From Candidatus Rhodoferax odensensis (GTDB lineage Bacteria > Pseudomonadota > Gammaproteobacteria > Burkholderiales > Burkholderiaceae_C), in assembly GCA_016718405.1 (NCBI GenBank), contig JADKDJ010000003.1, forward strand, positions 62,001 to 126,000: a DNA stretch of 64,000 bases. The letters run 5' to 3'. Position 1 is the first letter of the stretch, and each line of letters starts with the position of its first letter. Both the position numbers and the translations under genes were made by a program. The notes under the pieces were generated by a model. That model saw nothing but the letters and a program-made list of their open reading frames with translations, was not told the origin of the DNA and made no database searches. Shown here piece by piece: positions 52,765-62,113 of this stretch.

Positions 52765-54864
52765 TCAAATCGCCAGCGGGTCCACATCGATCGACCAGCG
52801 AATCAGGCCCTTGGCCTGCGGCAATGACCGGGTGGCATGCAGCACCGTATGCCAGGCCGCCAGAAACCGCTGCAGGGCGACGCGCGAGCGGCTCTCCACC
52901 AGCATCTGCGCGCGCTCCACATTGGCCACGCGCTGCATGCTCATGGGCACCGGCGGGTAAAGCGTGACCTGCGCCTGCTTTGCAGTTTCACTGACCGCTG
53001 CACTTGCCGCGGCTAGAAAAGCCTGCGCCACCTCCTGCGTGCGTGCCTCGGCCCGTACCAGGGCCTGAAAACTGAAGGGCGGCAAACCGGCCTGCTCGCG
53101 TTCGACGAGCTGCTGCGCGGCAAAGGCGGGGTAGTCGTGGCGCTTGAGCGCCTCGAACAAGGGGTGCTTTGGGTGAAAGGTCTGGATCCACATTTCAGCG
53201 CCGCCGCTGATGCTGGCATCGCGCCCGGCCCGCCCGGCGGCTTGCATCAACAGGCTGAACAGGCGCTCGCCGGCACGGAAATCGCTGGAGAACAAGGCGC
53301 CATCGGGGTTGATCGCGGCCACCAGCGTGATGCGACGAAAATCGTGCCCCTTGGCAATCATCTGCGTGCCGACCAGCACATCCACATCCCCCGCGTGGAC
53401 TTGCGCCAGTTGCGACTCCAGGGCGCCTTTGAGGCGTGTGGTGTCGGCATCAATGCGGGCAACGCGCAGGCGCTCCTGGCTGGGGCGACGCACATCGACC
53501 AGCAGTTCCACCAGATGCTCTTCCAGCCGTTCAGTGCCGCGGCCAACGGTGGTGAGGTCGAGGTTGCCGCAGTCCGGGCAGGCACGCGGCACGCGCTCGG
53601 CAAAGCCGCAGTGGTGGCAGCGCAGGGTGCGGTCGATCTTGTGAAAGACCCGAAACGCGCTGCAATGTGGGCACTGGCTCTTCCAGTCACAAGCGCCGCA
53701 ATTGAGCACCGGCGCGTAGCCGCGCCGGTTGAGCAGAATCATGCTTTGCTCGCCGCGCTCGGCGCGCTGGATGATCGCATCCAGCAGGGGTGGCGAAAAC
53801 ACTGCGCGCTTGGGTTGGTGGTTCATGTCGACCCGGCGCACCTGCGGCAAGGCGGCCAGCGCGCCGATGCGGCTGGGCATCTCCAAGCGCACGTAGCGCC
53901 CTCCCTCGCTGACAGGACGGCTATGGTGCCAGCTCTCCAGCGACGGCGTGGCCGAGCCCAGCAACACCTTGGCCCCGTCCAGCCGCCCCCGGTAGACCGC
54001 CAGGTCGCGCGCCGAGTAACGGGCCCCTTCTTGCTGCTTGTAGCTGGGGTCATGCTCCTCATCGACCACGATCAGCCTGAGGCCGGGCATGGATGCGAAC
54101 ACCGCCATGCGCGTGCCCAGCACGATTCGCGCCACGCCCGAGTGTGCCGCCAACCAGGCCTTGAGTCGCTGGGCCGGCGTCATGCCGCTGTGCATGGCCA
54201 CCACCGCCTGCGGCCCGTACGGGGGCGCAAAACGCGCCACAAAGCGGGCTTCGAGTTGCGGCGTCAAGTTGATCTCGGGCACCATCACCATCGCCTGCGC
54301 CCGCGGGTCGCCAGCCAGCAGTTGCGCCACGCATTGCAGGTAGACCTCGGTCTTGCCGCTGCCGGTTGCGCCAAACAACAGAAATGGTCCTGGCTGAGTG
54401 TGAAATGCAGCAAGTGCCTGCTGCTGCTCGGCGCTCAGTTCAGGACTTGGGCTGGCCTCGACCGATGTCCATGCCTCGGTCGAGGCTCGCTTGGCGTTGC
54501 GTTGCAGGTGGCGCGTCAATTGCAGCGGGCTCAGGTCGCGCAGCTGCGGCGGCAATGCGGCCAACGCGACTTCGCCGGCCGAACGCTGGTAATAATCCGC
54601 CGCGAATGTAACCAGTTGTTGCCACCGCTCGCCCAGCGGCGCGATGGCGTCCAGCACGCTGATGATGCCGCGGACCTTGTCGCTGCCAACCGCGGACTGC
54701 AAGCCAAGCTCGTGCGCCCAAACCACCCCCAACGTTTCGCGATTACCCAGCGGCACACGAACCAGGGTGCCAGGCGCAAGTATTGACTCACTTCGGTATG
54801 TCAGAGGACCGCTGATTGCACTGTGCGCGGGTGTCTGAACGAGAACGGACAGTTGGTGCGTCAT
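52765..54864 (-). CDS. priA: Primosomal protein N' (replication restart helicase PriA)
   Basis: This 699-residue helicase restarts stalled replication forks. Walker A is LFGATGSGKTEVYLQ, motif II VVDEEHDPSYKQQ, and the zinc-binding cysteine cluster CGACDWKSQCPHC, CHHCGF and CPDCGNLD supplies eight cysteines. The C-terminal helicase motif MLVGTQM-like appears as VLVGTQMIAKGHDF, followed by LLMQAAGRAGRD. I chose ATG 54864 (MTHQLSVLVQ); an upstream TTG at 54876 would add four residues. N-terminal 3'-binding domain is complete. Convergent with the AEC transporter gene. Confidence 0.95.
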   Translation of the reverse strand: MTHQLSVLVQTPAHSAISGPLTYRSESILAPGTLVRVPLGNRETLGVVWAHELGLQSAVGSDKVRGIISVLDAIAPLGERWQQLVTFAADYYQRSAGEVALAALPPQLRDLSPLQLTRHLQRNAKRASTEAWTSVEASPSPELSAEQQQALAAFHTQPGPFLLFGATGSGKTEVYLQCVAQLLAGDPRAQAMVMVPEINLTPQLEARFVARFAPPYGPQAVVAMHSGMTPAQRLKAWLAAHSGVARIVLGTRMAVFASMPGLRLIVVDEEHDPSYKQQEGARYSARDLAVYRGRLDGAKVLLGSATPSLESWHHSRPVSEGGRYVRLEMPSRIGALAALPQVRRVDMNHQPKRAVFSPPLLDAIIQRAERGEQSMILLNRRGYAPVLNCGACDWKSQCPHCSAFRVFHKIDRTLRCHHCGFAERVPRACPDCGNLDLTTVGRGTERLEEHLVELLVDVRRPSQERLRVARIDADTTRLKGALESQLAQVHAGDVDVLVGTQMIAKGHDFRRITLVAAINPDGALFSSDFRAGERLFSLLMQAAGRAGRDASISGGAEMWIQTFHPKHPLFEALKRHDYPAFAAQQLVEREQAGLPPFSFQALVRAEARTQEVAQAFLAAASAAVSETAKQAQVTLYPPVPMSMQRVANVERAQMLVESRSRVALQRFLAAWHTVLHATRSLPQAKGLIRWSIDVDPLAI

Positions 54865-55217
54865 CGCCGCGTGCAAGTTAGAGAGGTCAATTGATGTTAA
54901 CTTGCGAAATAGCCCTTAAGTCATTGATTCATAAGGACTTGGAAGGAAACTCAACGATTCTGTGGACAACTTTGTTGATAGCTTGTCCGCAGCAGCGCCG
55001 AGGCCTTGCAAATCAAGGGCTTTGCTGAAATGCCCACAAAAAAAGCAAACATCAAAATCTATACGAATCAAGGACTTACGAGCGCTACCGGATTTGTAGC
55101 AAGTGACCCGCCGTCAGGGTCGATGTTTTGCGCCGCAACAATATTTTTGTGCATAAGTCAGGATTCACCAACCGAATACGCAGCGAAATTCTGTTAAGGC
55201 CCGACTTGAAAATTTCC
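54865..55217. other. AT-richer intergenic region between priA and hemE
   Basis: This 353-bp stretch is clearly poorer in G+C than its surroundings. It contains TGTGGACAA (54961-54969), one mismatch from a DnaA box, and a near-perfect hairpin AGGCCTTG/CAAGGGCT (55009-55029 area). A 63-codon frame at 55006-55197 has no family features. It should hold the priA promoter on the minus strand. The repeated small stems leave room for a small RNA, unproven. Confidence 0.45.
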
Positions 55218-56303
55218 CTATTTGCGCATATGGCGCGACTGCGCATGAACCGCCTCGACCAGCACCGCCACGTTTTCCGGGGGTGTGTACTGACTTATGC
55301 CGTGACCCAGGTTGAAAACATGGGTTGGGCCAGTGCCGCCGCCTTGGTGCGGGGTGCCAAAACTCTGCAGTACCTTGGCCACTTCTGCCTCGATCTGGGG
55401 CGCGTTGGCAAACAACACATTGGGATCGATATTGCCCTGCAGCGCCTTCTTGTGGCCGACCAACTGGCGGGCGCGACCGAGGTTGACGGTCCAGTCCAAG
55501 CCGAGCACATCACAGTCCAGCGCGCCCATTTCCTCCAGCCACAGACCACCACCCTTGGTGAATACGATACGCGGGATGCGCACGCCCTGGTGCTCGCGCT
55601 TGAGTTGCGCCAGCACCCGTGCTGTGTACGCCATGCTGAACGACTGGAACGCACCGTCGGCCAACACGCCGCCCCAACTGTCGAAAATCATCACCGCCTG
55701 CGCGCCAGCTTCGATCTGGGTATTGAGGTAAAGCGCGACTGCATCGGCGTTGATTTGCAGCATCCGGTGCATCAGGTCTGGCCGGCTGTACAGCATGGTC
55801 TTGACCAAGCGGTAATCGTCGGAGCCAGCCCCTTCAACCATGTAGCAGGCCAGCGTCCACGGACTGCCCGAGAATCCGATCAAGGGCACGCGACCGTTCA
55901 GAGCTTTGCGGATCGAGGTGACGGCGTCAAACACATAGCGCAGCTTGCCCATATCGGGCACCGCCAGCTTGTCAACAGCCGCCTCGTCACGCACCGGATT
56001 CGCGAACTTGGGGCCTTCCCCGGTGGCAAAACTCAGGCCCAGGCCCATCGCGTCGGGCACCGTCAGGATGTCACTGAACAGGATGGCCGCGTCCAACGCG
56101 TAGCGTTCCAGCGGCTGCAGGGTGACCTCGGTGGCGAAGTCGGTATTGGTCGCCAGGCCCATAAAGCTGCCGGCCTTGGCGCGCGTGGCACGGTACTCAG
56201 GCAAATAGCGCCCCGCCTGGCGCATCAGCCAAACCGGGGTGTGCTCAGTAGCCTGGCCCAGGCAGGCGCGAATAAAGGTGTCGTTTTGAAGTGGTGCGTA
56301 CAT
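55218..56303 (-). CDS. hemE: Uroporphyrinogen decarboxylase
   Basis: This 361-residue haem biosynthesis enzyme decarboxylates the four acetate side chains of uroporphyrinogen III to make coproporphyrinogen III. The N-terminal signature WLMRQAGRYLPEYR is at about 25-38, GFSGSPWTLACYMVEG mid-protein, and NLGHGISQYTPPENV near the C-terminus. Length is normal for the family. It precedes the priA-hemE gap and follows a CoA-binding protein gene by 24 bp in the same direction. Confidence 0.96.
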   Translation of the reverse strand: MYAPLQNDTFIRACLGQATEHTPVWLMRQAGRYLPEYRATRAKAGSFMGLATNTDFATEVTLQPLERYALDAAILFSDILTVPDAMGLGLSFATGEGPKFANPVRDEAAVDKLAVPDMGKLRYVFDAVTSIRKALNGRVPLIGFSGSPWTLACYMVEGAGSDDYRLVKTMLYSRPDLMHRMLQINADAVALYLNTQIEAGAQAVMIFDSWGGVLADGAFQSFSMAYTARVLAQLKREHQGVRIPRIVFTKGGGLWLEEMGALDCDVLGLDWTVNLGRARQLVGHKKALQGNIDPNVLFANAPQIEAEVAKVLQSFGTPHQGGGTGPTHVFNLGHGISQYTPPENVAVLVEAVHAQSRHMRK

Positions 56304-56327
56304 GCCGCAATTGTCGCAGCAAGCTGC

Positions 56328-56732
56328 TTAGCGGCGCGCCCACTCGACCTTCAGGCAGCGGTTTTGCACCACCCACAGCCCGGCACCAGTTGCCAACTGC
56401 GCGGCTTGCGTGTTTTCGATGCCCAGTTGCAGCCACAGCCCCTTGGCGCCGATCGCCACCGCCTCCTGCGCCACCGGCAACACCTCAGCGCTGTTGCGGA
56501 ACACGTTGACCAGTTCGATGCGTTCATGCCTGGCCGCGTCCACCAGACTGGGGTAGGCCGACTCACCCAGGATATTCGTCGCATTGGGGTTGATCGGAAT
56601 GATGCGCCAGCCCTGTGCCTGCATGGCCCGCGCGACATCAAAGCTGTCACGGTGCAGCTTGGGTGACAGCCCGACCACCGCGACGGTGCGGCAATTCGCC
56701 AGAATAGCGGCGATGGTCTGCGCTTCGGTCAT
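56328..56732 (-). CDS. CoA-binding domain protein (YccU-like)
   Basis: This 134-residue Rossmann-fold protein of the YccU family has the N-terminal CRTVAVVGLSPKLHRDSFDVARAM and IIPINPNATNILGESAYPSL blocks and GLWLQLGIEN. Such single-domain proteins bind CoA or a related nucleotide, and their role is not known in detail. It lies 4 bp after the dsbD stop and 24 bp before hemE, so the three are probably co-transcribed. Start ATG 56732 is natural. Confidence 0.9.
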   Translation of the reverse strand: MTEAQTIAAILANCRTVAVVGLSPKLHRDSFDVARAMQAQGWRIIPINPNATNILGESAYPSLVDAARHERIELVNVFRNSAEVLPVAQEAVAIGAKGLWLQLGIENTQAAQLATGAGLWVVQNRCLKVEWARR

Positions 56733-56736
56733 CGCC

Positions 56737-58905
56737 CTACAGCGCGGCCAGCGCGGCGCGCACTTCGGCCACGCTCAGAATTTCGGACAGCACCACCGGC
56801 GCACGACCCGGCGCCTGCAGCACATACACCGGCACCCCATTGCGGCCCAGTTGCGCCAGCGCGGCGGTGATGGCCGGGTCGCGCCGCGTCCAGTCGGCGC
56901 GCAGCATGACCACCTTGCGCGCCTGCAGATCAGCCAGCACGGCCGCGTCGGCCAACGTGGTCTTCTTGTTGTACTGGCAGGTGACGCACCAAGCGGCGGT
57001 GTAATCGACAAACACCGCTTGGCCACTGGCCAGAACCTGCTCCACCTTGCCCGGCTCCCAGGGCTGCCAGCGATCGGTGGCGCTGCTGGCAGATTGCGGC
57101 GCCACCCCCTTGACCACATAGGGGCCAGCGTTCGCCACGATGAATCCCAACGCCAGCACGGACAAGCCCGCCAGCAACCAGCGCGAACGCCCCACCAGGG
57201 TTAGCGACCAGATCACCATGCTCAGCGCCACCAGCAGGGCCAGCAGGGCGCCTGCGCCATCAATGCCGCTCTGCTGCCCGAGCACCCACACCAGCCAGAC
57301 CACCGTGGCAAACATCGGGAAGGCCATGGCGCGACGGAAGGTGATCATCCAGACGCCGGGACGCGGCAAGCTGCGCGCCACGGCCGGCACCAGGCTCGCC
57401 GCCAGGTAGGGCAGCGCCATGCCCAGGCCAATGGTGGCAAATATCAGCAAAGCCTGCGCAGCGGGCAGACCCAAAGCCAGGCCCAGTGAGGCGCCCATGA
57501 ACGGCGCCGTGCAGGGCGAAGCCACCGCCACCGCCAGCACGCCCGTCAGCAGGGAATTGAGCGCCGGGTTGCGCGCCTCCAGTGTGCACAGGCTGCTGGG
57601 CAGGAACTGGCCAAACTCGAACAGACCGGCCAGATTCAAGCCGATGACCGTGAACAGCACCGCCAGTGCCGCCACCACGGCGGGCGACTGCAGCTGAAAG
57701 CCCCAGCCCAGTTGCTCGCCCGCGCTGCGCAGCCCGAGCATCAAGGCGCCCAGTGCCAGGAAGGACAACACCACCCCGATCGTGTAGGCGATGCCGCTGA
57801 TGCGGTGGCCACGGCGGTCGCGCGCGTGCTGCGTAAAACCCATCACCTTGATTGCCAGCACCGGAAACACGCAGGGCATCAGGTTCAGAATCATGCCGCC
57901 GAGCAAGCCCCCCAGCAAGGCAAGCAACAGCGTGGGCGCGCCGGTGTCGGCCACTGTTAACCCACCCGGCGCAGTCACACTGGTCTTGGGCGCCGTGTCC
58001 AGTGTCGGCGCCGCACCTTCGAGTGGCGTCACCTTGGGCCAGGTGCCGCTGACCTTGGCAGCCATCGACAGTGCCGACCGTTGGCCGGACTCGCCCCGGG
58101 CCAACACCAGCGGCAGCACCGCTGGGCTCTGGCTACGGTGTGTGGACAGCGGCACCTCGGCCGTCCAAGTTGTACCCTGCCAGACTTGTGTCCATTTGGC
58201 GGCGGTTTCGGTCACCTCGGATGTTTCTGGGAAGAACTCCAGGCTCTTGCCCTGCCAGGCAGCCGGTAGTCCCGTCACCGAAACCTTGATCGCATTGCCT
58301 TCAAGCTCGACCTTGCTTTCACCGGTGTGGGCCTTGGGGCTGCTTTTCCAGGCCGCATCAAACGCGGACGCATTGAGCGCGGTGGACCCCCGCACCGCCA
58401 CCGGCAGCACGAATTCACCTTCTTGCGGAATGCACTCCTTGCGGCAGACCAACCAGCTCGCCTTGAGCTTGACTGGCACGCTACCACCCAACACCGGCGG
58501 CTTGAACTCCGGCGTGATGGTGACCGGCACCGGCAACAGCACCGTTTCCTCATAGCCGTAGTTAGCCAAATTGCCGATCGGGAACTTCCTGGGCGTGGGC
58601 CAGGCGATCTACCCCGCCACCATCCCGGCCGGCAGCGTCCACTGCAGTACCGTGGGCAAGCCGGAGTCGCCGGGGTTCTTCCAGTAGGTGTGCCAATGCG
58701 GCTGATGCACCAACTGCAGGCCGATCCAGACAGTCTTGCCGGGATCCAGCCCGTCGGGCGCATGGGCCATCAGCTCGGCGCGTACCTGGTCGGTTGTGAC
58801 CTGCGGGCTGGCTGCGCCCTGGGCGTGGGCTTGGCCCACCAGCGCGCCAGTGGCTGCAAGCACCATCGCAGCGACGAACCGGAAAAAGGTGGAGAAGCGT
58901 GTCAT
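56737..58905 (-). pseudogene. dsbD: Thiol:disulfide interchange protein DsbD, interrupted by an in-frame TAG
   Basis: A DsbD-family protein of about 722 positions is split by one TAG at 58609-58611. The first part (ATG 58905) has signal peptide FFRFVAAMVLAATGALVGQAHAQ and the start of the periplasmic domain. The frame continues after the stop as IAWPTPRKFPIGN, where homologues have Glu at the stop position (GAG to TAG). The rest has the periplasmic pair CRKEC, membrane-domain cysteines in LMPCVFPVLAIK and ASPCTAPFMGAS, and a C-terminal thioredoxin domain with WCVTC. It normally passes electrons from cytoplasmic thioredoxin to the periplasm. Real nonsense mutation or base-call error cannot be told apart here. 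Confidence 0.88.
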
Positions 58906-59067
58906 TGCAAAGTCGGAGTCGCGCCAGCGCGCAAAGTTCAAATCGGGGTGACCCCGCATTTTGCCCTGTCAGGCGCGATCGGCGGGCGGCAAGCGGGACA
59001 ACCCTGCAAGCGGCATCGTGTAGCCGCGGTGCGGCACGCAAGGTGGACAGCCAACATCCGTCAATTA

Positions 59068-59114
59068 GTTGAGGACAGAGCTTGCCACGACGTGGCTGCG
59101 ATCTGTCCCGCAAG
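59068..59114 (+). repeat. Dispersed stem-loop repeat, copy F
   Basis: 47-bp copy with inner stem GCCAC-GAC-GTGGC. Compared with copy C (GCCGC-TAC-GCGGC) both sides of the stem changed together, preserving pairing. It ends 3 bp before the stop codon of the DUF167 gene. Confidence 0.85.
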
Positions 59115-59117
59115 GTC

Positions 59118-59522
59118 TCAAGGTTCCAACAGCGTCTGCTGCGTGAAAACGGCCGGCAGCTTCCTGGGCGCCCTGATGCGCAACTGCTTGTTGACGTTCT
59201 CCTGGCCGAAAACCACCTCAATGTCGGCCACCGTCACCCCAAACAGCGGCGCCAGGAAGCGCACCATGTGGTCAGTCGCCCGGCCGCCCTTGGGTGCCGC
59301 GGTCACACTGACCTTGAGCTGCGTGCCCTTGGGCTTGCCAATGGCATCCTTGCTCGCCGCCGGTTTGCCCAGGATATTGACCACCAGCACGTCGCCCTGC
59401 CAGCAAAAAAACGAGTCGCCGGTGCTGTTGCGAATGCCGCCCAGGCTCACTGGGGTACCATCGCCCAGGCGGGCTGCGGTGCGAGCTTGCTTGGGGCGCA
59501 CGGCGCTGCGCTCATGCAGCAA
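59118..59522 (-). CDS. DUF167 (YggU-like) family protein
   Basis: This 134-residue cytoplasmic protein has the DUF167 core from about residue 62: TQLKVSVTAAPKGGRATDHMVRFLAPLFGV followed by DIEVVFGQENVNKQLRI, a small alpha/beta fold found across bacteria and archaea. Function unknown. The N-terminal ~60 residues are variable. Its start overlaps the alaX stop by 11 bp, suggesting translational coupling. Repeat copy F abuts its 3' end. Confidence 0.87.
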   Translation of the reverse strand: MLHERSAVRPKQARTAARLGDGTPVSLGGIRNSTGDSFFCWQGDVLVVNILGKPAASKDAIGKPKGTQLKVSVTAAPKGGRATDHMVRFLAPLFGVTVADIEVVFGQENVNKQLRIRAPRKLPAVFTQQTLLEP

Positions 59523-60279
59523 AGCCCAGCACCACGCGCCGAGTGGTGGCGGACTTCTTTTCGATCTTGGTCACCACAACCGCGCCGATCTCGGCCGTGT
59601 TGGCCACGTGGGTGCCGCCGCAAGGCTGGTAATCGATCAGTTCGGCGACGCCCACGCGAACAGTGCGAATGCGCCCGCTGCCGCGCGGTGGCTGCACACT
59701 CATGCTCTTGACCAAGTCGGGCTGGGCATCCAGCTCCGCATCGGTGATGGCACCCACCGTCACCGGGTGCGCAGCCGCCACCAGACGCGCCAATCCCGCA
59801 GTCAAGACCTCCTTGTCCAGCGCGTCGGTCATGTTGAAGTCCAGCCGTGCATAGTCCGGCGTTATCGAGCAACCGTTGACCAACTGCGGCACTAGGTGGC
59901 ACAGCAGATGGGTGGTGGTGTGAAAGCGCATCAGATGGTGCCGGCGCGCCCAGTCGATGCGTGCGGTCACAGTATCGCCAACAGACAGTTTGAACCCCGA
60001 ATTTTGCTCCGAATTCAGTAGCGTAGTCAAAAGCTCTGGAGCGGGCAAATGGCAGATATCGTCACTAAAGCTGCCATCCTCTGCCTTGCCCTTGCGGGTG
60101 TCGATGATGGGCAGTTCGCGGCCGTCGGCCAGCACCAGCACGCCGGTATCGCCAGCCTGCCCGCCACCCAGCGGGTAGAACACGGTTCGGTCCAACGCAA
60201 TGCCCTGCGGCGTAATGGCGCTCACCGTGGCAGTGCATTCGGTCAGGTAGGCATCGGTGCGAAAGAGGTCTTGAGTCAT
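59512..60279 (-). CDS. Alanyl-tRNA editing protein AlaX
   Basis: This 255-residue stand-alone editing protein removes serine or glycine wrongly attached to tRNA-Ala. The zinc-binding motif RFHTTTHLLCHLV (HxxxH) and the C-terminal CGGTHVANTAEIG are intact, and FYPLGGGQAGDTG is the family N-terminal glycine motif. I chose ATG 60279; the frame continues upstream only through a stretch of pure G and C that is not credible coding sequence. It overlaps DUF167. Its promoter region appears to be lost in the G/C-only stretch. Confidence 0.92.
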   Translation of the reverse strand: MTQDLFRTDAYLTECTATVSAITPQGIALDRTVFYPLGGGQAGDTGVLVLADGRELPIIDTRKGKAEDGSFSDDICHLPAPELLTTLLNSEQNSGFKLSVGDTVTARIDWARRHHLMRFHTTTHLLCHLVPQLVNGCSITPDYARLDFNMTDALDKEVLTAGLARLVAAAHPVTVGAITDAELDAQPDLVKSMSVQPPRGSGRIRTVRVGVAELIDYQPCGGTHVANTAEIGAVVVTKIEKKSATTRRVVLGFAA

Positions 60280-60444
60280 GCCCGGGGGGGGCGGGGCCGG
60301 GGGGGGGGCGCCGGCGGGCGGGGGGGGGGCGGGGCCGCCCCCGGCCGGCCGGCGGCCCGCGCCGGCGGGGCCCCGGGCCCCCCCCGCCCCGCGCGGGCCC
60401 GGGCCCGGGGCCGCGCCCGGCGCGGGGCCGGGCCCGGCCCGCGC
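60280..60444. other. 165-bp stretch containing only G and C (probable assembly artefact)
   Basis: No A or T occurs for 165 nt. The left half is dominated by runs of G and the right half by runs of C. It begins immediately at the alaX start codon and ends 28 bp before the radical SAM start. Genuine bacterial DNA of this kind is very unlikely; low-quality read ends joined from both sides of a gap would look like this. Confidence 0.85.
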
Positions 60445-60472
60445 TCGGCCAATTGCGCTGGATGGGTTCGAG

Positions 60473-62113
60473 ATGGTTAGCACGTGCCGCCACCCTGACA
60501 ACGGGCCTGCCCCCGCCATCGTGCTGGCCACGCTCAACGCCAAGTACATCCATGCCTCGCTGGGGCTGCGTTACCTTCTTGCCAACCTGGACCGACATGG
60601 TGGCGCGGGCCTGCGTGCGCGCACCGTGTTGCGCGAGTTCACGATTCGTCGTGAGCCCTCGCAGATCGTGGCTGAGCTTCTAGCGACCTTGGGACCGGCC
60701 ACCCCGGGCGCAAAGCAAATCGTCGGCCTGGGTGTGTACATCTGGAACGTGGCCCAAACCACCGAAGTGCTGCGCCTGCTCAAGGCGGCGCGGCCCGGCG
60801 TGACCGTGGTGCTGGGTGGCCCCGAGGTTAGCCACGAGACGAATCAACAGGAGATCGTGCATCTGGCCGACCACGTGATCACCGGCTGGGGTGATGTGAG
60901 CTTCGCCAAGTTGTGTCGCGCCCTGCTGCACGGCCCGCCACCACTAATGAAGTTGATGGCCGGCGAGCAGCCTACACTAGACCAGGTCGAGCTGCCTTAT
61001 GGCGAATACAGCGACACCGATCTGGCGCAGCGCTTGTTGTACGTGGAAGCCTCGCGCGGCTGCCCGTTCAAGTGCGAGTTCTGCCTGAGCTCACTGGACA
61101 AGACCGCCTGGAGCTTCGAACTCGACCGAGTGCTGGCCGCGTTGGAGCGCCTGTACCAGCGAGGCGCGCGCCACTTCAAGTTTGTCGACCGCACCTTCAA
61201 CCTGAGGGTCGAGACCTCGGTGCGCATCCTGCAGTTCTTTCTCGATCGTCTGCCATGCGCTGACAACGAGGACCACGCGGCGCCCTTGTTCCTACACTTC
61301 GAGGTCATTCCCGATCACCTGCCCGAGCGCCTGCGCGCGCTGATCGCGCAGTTCCCACCGGGCGTATTGCAGCTGGAAGTGGGGGTGCAAAGCTTCGACG
61401 TGGCGGTGCAGCAAACCATCTCGCGCCGCCAGGACAATGCCGCCAGCGAGGCCAACCTGCGGTGGTTGCGTGCCCACAGCCACGCCCACCTGCACGCCGA
61501 CCTGATCTTCGGCCTGCCCGGCGAGACGCTGGCAAGTTTTTCCGCCGGCTTCGACCGGCTGCTGGACATCGGCCCGCACGAGATTCAGCTCGGCATGCTC
61601 AAGCGCCTGCGCGGCTCGCCGATTGCGCGCCACACGGTCACGCACGGCATGCGCTACGCCAATGAGGCGCCCTACACGGTGTGGCAGACCGGGGTGATGG
61701 ACGCCGCCACGCTGCAACGCTGCACGCGCTTTGCGCGCTATTGGGAGCTGCTGGCCAATTCCGGGCGCTTTCAACAAACCCTGCCGCTGTTGCTGCAAGG
61801 CCGCCCCGGCGGCTCGGCCTTTGCCGCCTTCATGGCCTATAGCGACTGGCTCTGGGCGCGCACCGGCAGAACCAGTGGATTCACGCCGGAGGCTCTGGTA
61901 GACCACCTGGCCGAGTACCTGCTCGCATGCGGGCGGATGGCCGATGAGGCGGTGCGCGCCGCCTTGTTGAGCGACTACCTGGCCAGCGGCGCACGTGCCA
62001 GCCCACGCGCATTGCACGGCATGCTGCCTCGGCGCGCTCCACGACCAGCCAAGCCCCAGCGCACCCTGGCCACGCGACAGGACCGCCATCATTCGCCACA
62101 TGCTGCCAAGTGA
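60473..62113 (+). CDS. B12-binding domain radical SAM protein
   Basis: This 546-residue protein has an N-terminal cobalamin-binding-like domain (ATLNAKYIHASLGLRYL and VVLGGPEVSHE) and a radical SAM core with CxxxCxxC in SRGCPFKCEFC (C197, C201, C204). LEVGVQSFDVAVQQTISR and DLIFGLPGETLASF follow. A C-terminal extra domain of about 170 residues matches the DUF4080-type members. Reaction unknown; methyl transfer or other radical chemistry is typical of the class. I chose ATG 60473; the upstream frame runs into the G/C-only stretch, so the true start and promoter may be missing. Confidence 0.85.
   Translation: MVSTCRHPDNGPAPAIVLATLNAKYIHASLGLRYLLANLDRHGGAGLRARTVLREFTIRREPSQIVAELLATLGPATPGAKQIVGLGVYIWNVAQTTEVLRLLKAARPGVTVVLGGPEVSHETNQQEIVHLADHVITGWGDVSFAKLCRALLHGPPPLMKLMAGEQPTLDQVELPYGEYSDTDLAQRLLYVEASRGCPFKCEFCLSSLDKTAWSFELDRVLAALERLYQRGARHFKFVDRTFNLRVETSVRILQFFLDRLPCADNEDHAAPLFLHFEVIPDHLPERLRALIAQFPPGVLQLEVGVQSFDVAVQQTISRRQDNAASEANLRWLRAHSHAHLHADLIFGLPGETLASFSAGFDRLLDIGPHEIQLGMLKRLRGSPIARHTVTHGMRYANEAPYTVWQTGVMDAATLQRCTRFARYWELLANSGRFQQTLPLLLQGRPGGSAFAAFMAYSDWLWARTGRTSGFTPEALVDHLAEYLLACGRMADEAVRAALLSDYLASGARASPRALHGMLPRRAPRPAKPQRTLATRQDRHHSPHAAK

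Noticed and set aside
53137..54786. 549-codon plus-strand frame
   Set aside because: Antisense of priA, whose helicase and zinc motifs are complete.
55128..56666. 512-codon plus-strand frame
   Set aside because: Antisense of hemE and the CoA-binding protein gene.
60278..60472. Glycine/proline/alanine-rich N-terminal extension of the radical SAM protein
   Set aside because: It is the translation of the G/C-only stretch, which is probably artefactual; the family N-terminus begins after it.
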